Source: Siphonodentalium dalli
Taxonomy: Eukaryota; Mollusca; Scaphopoda; Gadilida; Siphonodentaliidae
Assembly: GCA_032622095.1 (NCBI GenBank)
Contig: CP136061.1
Location: 41,051,797-41,115,796, forward strand
Direction: 5' to 3'
DNA: 64,000 nt
Part shown: one piece after another, positions 57,061 through 64,000 of the stretch
Layout of the letters: every line of letters begins with the position of its first letter
Numbering within the stretch: the first letter of the stretch is position 1
The notes under the pieces: generated by a model
Databases searched by the model: none
What the model was told of the DNA's origin: nothing
Seen by the model: the letters and a program-made list of their open reading frames with translations, nothing else
Translations under genes and position numbers: made by a program

Positions 57061-58038
57061 TGAATGGAGGACACATAAGTTTTTAAGTCTATAAACACTA
57101 TTTGATTTGAATATTCATTTGAATAGTCTTACCATTGACATATTCATTCGTTCAAACCAGTTGATCTATTTTGTAACTTGGCTTTTAGTCGCTGGGCTCC
57201 GGCATCTGGGCTTTTATTCACAACTGAAATAAAAATAAGTGAGAATATCTTGGAGCGAATTTCTGCAACAATTTCACCGCCTGGTGGCCCATTTGGAAAA
57301 AATGTATTCCATGTGTCTAATTCTACATTTTGATATACTATACGCCCCATTATATTGAATATACCGGCTGAAATCGATCCTGTAATTGTAAACATCGAGT
57401 CTATTTTTAGCTGTTTTATCGGAGCGTGTTTGCGTGTTCGCCATTACAATATTCGCATTAAAACAGCCATATTGTAGCTAAAATGAATGCACAGTACTCC
57501 ACTGCTTTATTTGATACCTAAAACTTGTTGTTTGCTAGTGTATTCATCGAGAAATCTAAATTCTAAACATTAATGTCGAACACAGTTTTTCGTGTTTGTG
57601 GCATTTTATGTTAGGTCAGTTGTCGACCGGATAATGTAACTTCCGGTGTCCGGTCAGTGGCGGGGTTAATATGTGTGGACAGGGCGAATGTGGTCCTTTC
57701 GTTAGACATCAAAAGTAGCCCTCTATGCGCTGTATTCCTCGAGCTATCGGCCGTCCCACGCAATTTGAAAATCCTGTCCCGCAGATTGTCATGCTATCCC
57801 AAATTCCACCCCATGTTAGGTCAGTTGTCGATCAAATAATGCAACTTCTGGTGTTTGGTTAGTGGCGGGGTTAATATGTTTGGATAGGGCGAACGTGTGC
57901 CTTTCGTTAGACACCAAAATGAGCCCCCTACGCCCTGTATTCCTCGAGATATCGGCCGTCCCACGCAATTTGAAATTCTGTCCCGCAGATTGTCGTTTTG
58001 TCCCATATCCCATCCCATCCAGCAGATTGTCATGTCCC

Positions 58039-58046
58039 CATTTCAT
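58039..58046. repeat. Right 8-bp target-site duplication of the foldback element
   Basis: CATTTCAT, identical to 52733-52740 and directly abutting the right arm. Confidence 0.8.
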
Positions 58047-58591
58047 CCACATTTGGTGGCGATATTAAAATATATACTAAACGAACAGAGCAACATTTAA
58101 TCCCCTTTCCAACCAATCAACCAACTATATTACTCTATTTAATTGTCAAAACCTTTGTCAAATGTAAATATGTTATTATGATTGGAATAAATATGTTTAC
58201 ACCAACACAGCAACATGCTGCCCTTGTTAAGCACACAAAATATGGAACAAAATTTGTATAAATTTTGGACCTTATGTTTGAAAATTCCCACTAAAACCGA
58301 AGAACTATATTTCGAAACGATGTGATTCGGTTCTCCGATTATTTTTTCAACAAAATAGTATAAACGCACGTGTACGACATTGTCACAACTCGAACGGCAA
58401 GTCAAACCCAAGAGTTCTAATTTGCTGCAATTTTGACGAGTAGCTTGCGAAAAACGTCAACAAAACTACCGCTCTGATTTTCCATTCTGTCATTATGATT
58501 TAGTGTGGGAATTGTTCTCAAAGCACATAGAAAATTTGACATGGGAGCGATCGGGTTTCGCCATTTTTGATGGAAAATCACATAAGAAATG

Positions 58592-58724
58592 AACGGCGGT
58601 TTCAATGTGGTTATGGGATTTTGACCGCGAGAAAAATTCAGCAAATTGCATGAACCCCGAAGGGGTTCATGGGGAGTTTGCTGAATTTTTATCGCGGTCA
58701 AAACCCATGACCACGTTGAATCCG
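58592..58724. repeat. Hairpin with about 60-bp arms
   Basis: GGCGGTTTCAATGTGGTTATG...GAACCCC pairs with GGGGTTC...CATGACCACGTTGAATCCGCC around a GAA loop at about 58655. It includes TTTTGACCGCGA / TCGCGGTCAAAA. It is nearly perfect, with a few mismatches and small indels. No ORF or target duplication was identified. Confidence 0.85.
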
Positions 58725-59215
58725 CCGTTTATTATTTATATTTATATACTTAAATTCATTGTCAACTAGGATTGTCTGTCTTTCCCATTATTTATTCAAC
58801 TTTAAATGGAGTTCAGTTCGGACAGTTCGAACCCTCGCTTTTAGAAAACCAAACATTGTGGGAATCTGTTGACGGAGAGCGGAAAAACGCAATTTCACAG
58901 TAAAGTATATACACATATAACGAAATGTCTTGTTTAGCTTGTAATGAATGCAGACGTGTTGATTTCAAGAATGATAATATCTGAAACTAACAATTAAGTT
59001 TCAGTTGTGGATGATAAGAAATTGACAACACGCCGTACTACCAAAATGATATATTTCTGAGGTCGTGGGTTGTGTAATCAGAGGAGATGAGTTTTATAGG
59101 AGCAGGGAAACAACACTGATTATAGACCAACACAAATTGATTGCCAAATCCGGACGTGCTGAATGGTCAAGCACTCGTTCATGTCCGACAATATCCGGTG
59201 ATTTCCGGGATCAGT

Positions 59216-59280
59216 GTGTTCATAAACCTATGAACGACATTGAAAGTGACGTCACGTTACGTTCATAGGTTTATGAACAC
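59216..59280. repeat. Perfect 21-bp inverted repeat with a TGACGTCA-containing loop
   Basis: GTGTTCATAAACCTATGAACG and its exact reverse complement flank 23 bases containing TGACGTCA. About 0.6 kb downstream of the receptor stop codon. Confidence 0.9.
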
Positions 59281-59486
59281 ATTGAATCAGGGGGCGTGTC
59301 TACCGTAACGCTATGGGGAAATAGGAAGCGACATTAGGTGTATGTAAATATATGCTAAATAAAGAAATACGGACCAGTACCCAGCCGGTTACAGAATCAG
59401 AAAGGAAGCATGACTGGCGAGCTCTGGTAGAGATTGCATTTATGGGACATCTCCTATTATACTCAACATAATATATGCAACAAATG

Positions 59487-59675
59487 AATGCATTTGAGCC
59501 ACGGATTAGTGCAAAATACACACGTGTGCTCTATGAATGATGCAAAAGACATGGTAATTATAATGAAAATGAATTTATGAGTCATAAATTCATTTTCATT
59601 ATAATTACCATGTTGTTTGCATCGTTCGAAGAGCACACGAGTGTATTTTGCACTAATCCGTGGCTCAAATGCATT
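59487..59675. repeat. 189-bp near-perfect palindrome without spacer
   Basis: The arms of about 94 bp meet at 59579/59580 (TTTATGAG|TCATAAATTC). They include AAATGCATTTGAGCCACGG, AATTATAATGAAAATGAA and CACGTGTGCTC, with only scattered mismatches. It lies in the 3' flank or UTR of the receptor gene, about 240 bp from the stop codon. Related arm sequence occurs at 1480-1556. Confidence 0.9.
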
Positions 59676-59914
59676 AATCGATAAATGATTGCCTTGTCGA
59701 CAAGTTGTCGTCTATGGAAAACCTTTAGTTCCTCCCAAACTGCGGCACTGTTCAAAAGAGCGTAGCAAGGGGACATAACTCTGCCTTGCATTTTGGCTGG
59801 TGTAGTCTATTCAGCAAAATTCGTGCTCTTGGATTGACTATAGGTGCTGGCCCGATGTGGCTGTGTGCCGTCATATAAGTAATGCTTTAATTCTCAGCCA
59901 TTAGTCTAGTCTAA

Positions 59915-60298
59915 CTATTCCATAAACTCGTACTTTTGAACTTCTGGTTCAGTTGGCTTATACCAGAACAAAGCACAAGTTACTATAATGAACGCCGCTG
60001 CGGTGATTACGAAAACGAGTCTGTCAAGGACGAGGCCGAGTTCGTACCAATCGCCACTGTTCACCTCACGTGATTCGCGTATCATCTGCAGTTTGTTGAT
60101 GGTCGTCACACGTCTGTTTATATCGTGCAGGTCGTATTCGATCTCCTCAGTGAGCTGTGATCCAGCCTGCGCCCCCGCTACATGTAGACCCGGCGCATCT
60201 CCGTCGCTGTGGCTGGTCTCCTCTGCCTTGTTTGTGAATGACAGCTCGTTCAGCTCGGCGCTCATGCAGAAGATTTTCCGCAAATAAACCAAGAAGAT
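59915..60298 (-). CDS. Terminal exon of a nicotinic acetylcholine-like (Cys-loop) receptor subunit
   Basis: On the minus strand a polypyrimidine tract TTTTCTTTTTCAG ends at 60299, a strong splice acceptor. The exon continues open to TAG at 59915-59917 (127 codons in the phase used). It begins IFLVYLRKIFCM, like the start of the M3-M4 cytoplasmic loop in nAChR subunits. It then passes through a variable acidic loop and an amphipathic MA-type helix (EIEYDLHDINRRVTTINKLQMIRESREV). It ends with the pre-M4/M4 segment DWYELGLVLDRLVFVITAAAFIIVTCALFW and a short extracellular tail. Such subunits form pentameric ligand-gated cation (or anion) channels in the plasma membrane. Ligand-binding and M1-M3 exons are not in view; they should lie to the right. 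Subunit type and ion selectivity cannot be told from this part. Confidence 0.8.
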   Translation of the reverse strand: MFLVYLRKIFCMSAELNELSFTNKAEETSHSDGDAPGLHVAGAQAGSQLTEEIEYDLHDINRRVTTINKLQMIRESREVNSGDWYELGLVLDRLVFVITAAAFIIVTCALFWYKPTEPEVQKYEFME

Positions 60299-61058
60299 CT
60301 GAAAAAGAAAATCAAACAATGGGATGCGTTTTATCACATGTTGGTTACAAAAATATTAAGGGTTAGGGGACCTGAACTGAGAACAAAAACATATTATGTC
60401 TACCAACAATTGGCAAAGAAGAGCACAACAGTTGAGCTAGCTGTGGCAATACCTTACTTTAAATTCGCGCAGTACAATTCTTTGCACACCCGTTGGTGCG
60501 CGGATTTAAAACTGAGCGAAAAATAGTACGACTTTTGAGTTTAAACTAATTAACCACAGGGAAAACAAGATCGAGGATTATGCTAGTGAGGTACACACAT
60601 TACAAACGTTTGGCCAGAGCATGGATAATTACACGTATACATGTAGGCCTATATTTAAATTCGGTCAACCAATATAAAAAATAAAAAAATATTACTCAAT
60701 GCCAAGCGATGTACAAATCATGGTATACCGTAAAGTCGACGATGTTGAAATGCTTATAATAAATACACATATTCTAGATTGCATGGGCATGAAAGCAAGA
60801 ACCCCCCCCAGATCCACTACCATGGGTACCGTGACCACACAGTCTGTGTTAGTTATGTCATCACAACCCACAGCCAAGTGTTGATTTTTCTGAAGTCAGA
60901 AACTGTTGCCTTCGCAGCTGTGTTTTTCTATTTTCGAGTTTATTTCATTGAAGTCCAGTCCATAACTATTCCAATATCAGTATAATTATAGTCCGGGAGC
61001 TAATAGGGGTACCCTTGCACCCCCCTGGGACTTAACTTCACCCCACTCATTTTGTTCC
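60299..61058 (-). other. Presumed intron of the receptor gene
   Basis: Directly upstream of the acceptor on the minus strand. No additional exon with receptor motifs was recognised before the window end, so the intron may exceed 3.7 kb and would contain the repeats at 61-64 kb. Confidence 0.4.
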
Positions 61059-61059
61059 T

Positions 61060-62580
61060 TATTATGTCCTTCAACTTTTAAGCAATGTTAACAAGAAAAA
61101 AAGTGGCCGTGTAGACTCCAGACAAGATGGCGTCCATCATGGCCGCCGTTTTTCAGCCCAGACCCTAAGACAGTTTTATGCAAATTATAGCGGGAAAATC
61201 TTGTAAAATGTATACAAATGTATATATTTTCGTGAAGCTGAGACATACTGACACATTTTTGAGCCAAAATTGAAACTCACCATCCAAGATGGCCGCCAAA
61301 ATGGCCACCGGAAGTTGAAAATATAACATTTTTTCACAAAACATCTTCTAGATCAATTCATGCTGTTTGGAACTGGTTGAGTAATGCAACTTTATTTTGT
61401 GTTTTGGATATTAACTGATCATTGGAGCAACGAAATATGCAATTATTGGGGTCCTAACCCCTTCCGATACCTCAAAAATCGATTTTACAGAATGCGGTAT
61501 AAAATTTCACAAAAAATCACAATTGGGATTCTAGTCATATTTCAACAAGAAATGAACAGAACTTTGTAATGTAAGTGAGGCATATCATTAACTATTAATG
61601 TTCCAAATCACTGCGACCAAGATTCTTACTTTGGCTCAAAATGGTTGCCAATATGGCCGCCAAAATATGGAAAATGGTAAATATTACACCAGCGTGTCCT
61701 GCAATCGCTTACAAGTTGTGGTTGATGTATACAATTGGCTAATCTGTATTCTATACATTGCATACTAACATGTCTAATGCACCATGGATCAATTTTACTA
61801 TTGTCACCACTGACATCACCAGAAATATGGGATTTTTCTCTCACAAACTTGACAAAAATATTGACAAAAATTAACTTTTCAGGGTTCGACCATTTGTTCA
61901 AATAAACTGCAACTATCTTTGGTATCAAAGGTGTTTATTGTTTTGGTCTATCTTAAGTGTGTCACACTGTGATGTTTAAAGGGGTACTGTACGCCAAATG
62001 TTGTTGTTGGTTTTTATAGTCTCCGAGTCGGAGAATAAGGTAACAATTTTTTCATTATTTGAATTCAAACATACAAATTGTCGTTGTCGAGTAATTTGTG
62101 TACAGTTTTCAACCTAATGAAACAAATAAAAGTTATATTATATGCATAGTAGTCCCATATAATCATTTAAGTTATTGTATCGTCGCTAGTCAGTGAGTGG
62201 CTTGAGTGTTCTCCCCGCATCATCATAATATTTTAAGCGATCGTGTGTGCGATCGGTTTAACAAGCCAGTATCCCTCATTTATTTTATTTGATTACGTAA
62301 ATTCGTAATTTAATTGACGCCATTTTATGGCTCCAGTCATAAATTCAATTTATATCAAATTATTAACTTTTAAATTATTAAATTTTAAGTTAGCCTATTA
62401 ACAACCTGAGCGTTTACAGAATACATCTTCGACTCAAATTACTTATGTTTCTCTATATTATCGATATTAGATCGTTGTTGTCACCGGAAATTTAATGAAA
62501 ATGGCGTACAGTACCCCTTTAAAGACTGAAATGCTCAAGGTGGCTTTCAAAATGGCAACCAAATTTGTAAAAAGTTAAAA
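61060..62580. repeat. Degenerate repeat with AAAATGGC(C)GCC motifs
   Basis: AAGATGGCGTCC, CATGGCCGCCG, AAGATGGCCGCCAAAATGGCC, AATATGGCCGCCAAAATATGG and CAAAATGGCAACC recur at about 61125, 61140, 61288, 61650 and 62550. They are embedded in longer shared DNA (ACTTTG, AATTTTACA, ATTTCAACAAGAAATGAACAG) with a loose period of about 300-350 bp. The 61980-62518 MITE interrupts it. Confidence 0.5.
61980..62518. mobile_element. 539-bp TTAA-flanked MITE, copy B
   Basis: TTAA occurs at 61976-61979 and 62519-62522. The ends AGGGGTACTGTACGCCA and the inverse match the 41184-41773 copy, as do the internal TCTCCGAGTCGGAGAATAAGG and TCAGTGAGTGGCTTGAGTG. It is shorter than copy A through small internal deletions. 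Confidence 0.8.
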
Positions 62581-62829
62581 GTTAACATATCCCGAACATT
62601 ATTCTCTGCGTTATTCGAAAAAGATAGCAAATTGTGACTCACTTGGTTATTTTACGTATTAGTTAATTAACTGACAAATACGTTCTATTATATTTGTTCC
62701 AGTTCCGTATGGGGCAAATTCATTTTAAAGTTGCAGTATGGAATTTTGCGGAGAACCTCTTTTGTGATTCTGGCCATATTATTGAAAGGAAATGAGCAGA
62801 ACTTTGAGACGGAACTGAGATTAATATGT

Positions 62830-63190
62830 TTACCTGGATTGACTCTATGGTCATGTGTATGGCGAATAGGTATACATGTAGCGGCTGTATGGTCCATGGT
62901 GAAGTGAATATGTATACAATGAGTGACTGTATGATCGTGAATGTAGTGAATATGTATACATAGAGAGACTTGTTATCATGCGTCGGGTGTAGGTGTATAC
63001 CTGGTGTTCATACATGGTGACTCGTGGCTGTATCGTCATTTGTGGTATGTACGGGTATAACCAAGTGTGGCTGCATGATCAGGTGTACGTGTATAAAGTG
63101 GGTTACTATGTTGTCATTTGTGTGGTGTTTATGTACATATGGAGTGACTTGGGTAATGGGTGGGTTATATCTTGGTGGTAATGGGTGGGT
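62830..63190 (-). repeat. 42-bp minisatellite, reverse arm
   Basis: Units of GTATACA...GTGAATGG-like DNA and TGGTGACTGTATGGTCATG. They are the reverse complement of the units at 63310-63995, and strongly diverged. Confidence 0.6.
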
Positions 63191-63330
63191 TGTATCTTGG
63201 GTGGCTATCGCTTTCTACAATAACTCAAGGGTATGTTAATCAATAAAGACGTCATGTCAGAGAGTTATCCATCTTGATGGTGTTTATATAGATGGGGGTG
63301 TTAAGCGTGGACAGCGATAGCCACCCATTA
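63190..63330. repeat. Inverted junction between the two minisatellite arms
   Basis: GGGTGGCTATCGCT at about 63199 and AGCGATAGCCACCC at about 63314 form an inverted pair around about 100 bases of unique DNA, including AATAAAGACGTCATGTCAG. Confidence 0.7.
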
Positions 63331-63996
63331 TCACACAGTCATTACATATATACATAAACACCACAGACATAACAATATAGTGACCCACTGTATACATGTA
63401 CACCTGATCCATGACCACGGATGACCATACAGCCATGCATCACAATGCAGGCACACCGGGTATACTCCTAAACATGACCCATAACCATATAGTCACTCCC
63501 TGTATACCCATTCATCTCACCATTGGCCATAATGTCACCCCCTGTATACCTATTCTCCAAACGCATGGTCAAATAGACAATCAATATCTACATCAACACC
63601 ACAACAATGGCCATAAAGTCATTCCGGTATACATATGCACCTCACCAATGGCCATATAGCCACACTCGTTTCATACTCATACCCTCACCCATGTCACCTG
63701 GTATACGCCTTCATCTGACCTATGGCCATATAGTCACCCCGTGTGTACCTATTCAAAACATTCATACATGATCATGGTCAATCCTTGTATACATATTCGC
63801 CTCAACATTGGCCATGTCACTCCTTGTATCCCTATTTGTCACACCATAGCCGAATAGCCACTCAAGATATACTAATACACCCCATACATGTCACTATAGT
63901 CACTCCATGTATGCATGTGCACCTCATCCATGGCCATATAGCCACTCGCTATATACACATATCCCTCGCCCATGACAATAAAGCAACACGTGTTAT
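63310..63996 (+). repeat. 42-bp minisatellite, forward arm, running off the window
   Basis: The unit is approximately CCATATAGTCACTCC, CTGTATACCCATTC, then ACCTCACCATGG. The clearest 42-bp spacing is at about 63483-63600, and later units vary from about 32 to 52 bp. ORFs here are by-products. Confidence 0.75.
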
Positions 63997-64000
63997 ACTG

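Larger units (their letters stand above)
52741..58038. mobile_element. 5.3-kb foldback transposon with minisatellite core
   Basis: The left arm (52741 to about 53760) and right arm (about 57035-58038) are near-identical inverted copies of about 1.0 kb, starting GGGGCATGACAATCTGC versus GGGACATGACAATCTGC. Exact 8-bp CATTTCAT duplications lie outside. Each arm has three subterminal GACAATCTGCGGGA-type motifs (left 52748, 52785, 52989; right, inverted, 57777, 57981 and a variant at 58017). Two of them start about 200-bp subterminal direct repeats. The inner part of each arm is unique sequence. The centre is a 3.3-kb minisatellite. The organisation matches foldback elements (Drosophila FB/Galileo, sea urchin TU). 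An 8-bp duplication fits hAT or P superfamilies. No transposase is present, so the element would need one supplied in trans. Confidence 0.88.

Noticed and set aside
60692-60884. Additional receptor exon
   Set aside because: The minus-strand translation is hydrophobic in part but lacks M1-M3 or ligand-binding motifs and flanking splice sites.

Overview
This window reads as intergenic and intronic DNA of a repeat-rich animal genome, most likely a marine invertebrate. It is AT-rich with long gene-free stretches. It carries four different non-LTR retrotransposon lineages, Helitrons, many short inverted-repeat DNA elements (MITEs), minisatellites and poly-G tracts. A molluscan or other lophotrochozoan source is plausible, but nothing here fixes the phylum. 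I see no bacterial, phage or organellar genes and no rRNA or canonical tRNA gene.

The only host protein-coding sequence I can support is a single 3'-terminal exon at 59915-60298 (minus strand). It encodes the end of the intracellular loop and the fourth membrane helix of a Cys-loop (nicotinic acetylcholine-like) receptor subunit, and it has a clear splice acceptor. Upstream exons should lie beyond the right edge.

Layout. 0.3-0.9 kb: decayed Ty3/gypsy pol. 1-8 kb: hairpin MITEs, including a 470-bp element at 7.4 kb. 8.4-8.7 kb: a minisatellite with six perfect TGACGTCA sites. 9.9-13.7 kb: apparently nested inverted-repeat DNA elements. 13.7-14.5 kb: 3' end of a LINE. 15.4-16.3 kb: an 899-bp element with perfect 50-bp terminal inverted repeats and 5-bp duplications. 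16.4-17.8 kb: two head-to-tail Helitrons. 22.8-26.5 kb: a near-complete CR1/Jockey-type LINE (minus) with a 2A-like motif and two frameshifts. 27.8-32.4 kb: AT-rich duplicated DNA. 32.5-34.3 kb: an ORF1-only (half-LINE) element with an intact ORF. 35.5-38.3 kb: a MITE split by a 5'-truncated LINE flanked by about 135-bp direct repeats. 38.9-40.5 kb: Helitron fragments. 41.2-43.5 kb: MITEs and a palindrome. 44.0-51.1 kb: a full-length L1/Tx1-like element with ORF1, ORF2, poly(A) and 23-bp target duplications. 51.8-52.3 kb: a second 470-bp MITE. 52.7-58.0 kb: a 5.3-kb foldback transposon with about 1-kb inverted arms around a 3-kb minisatellite, bounded by an exact 8-bp duplication. 58.6-59.7 kb: three hairpins or palindromes beside the receptor exon. 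61-64 kb: a degenerate ATGGCCGCC repeat, a TTAA-class MITE, and a 42-bp minisatellite in two opposed arms.

The most distinctive items are the foldback minisatellite transposon, the ORF1-only element with a YY1-type motif at its 5' end, and the MITE family whose terminal repeats are themselves palindromes. Family names rest on motif recognition by eye; no database search was run.
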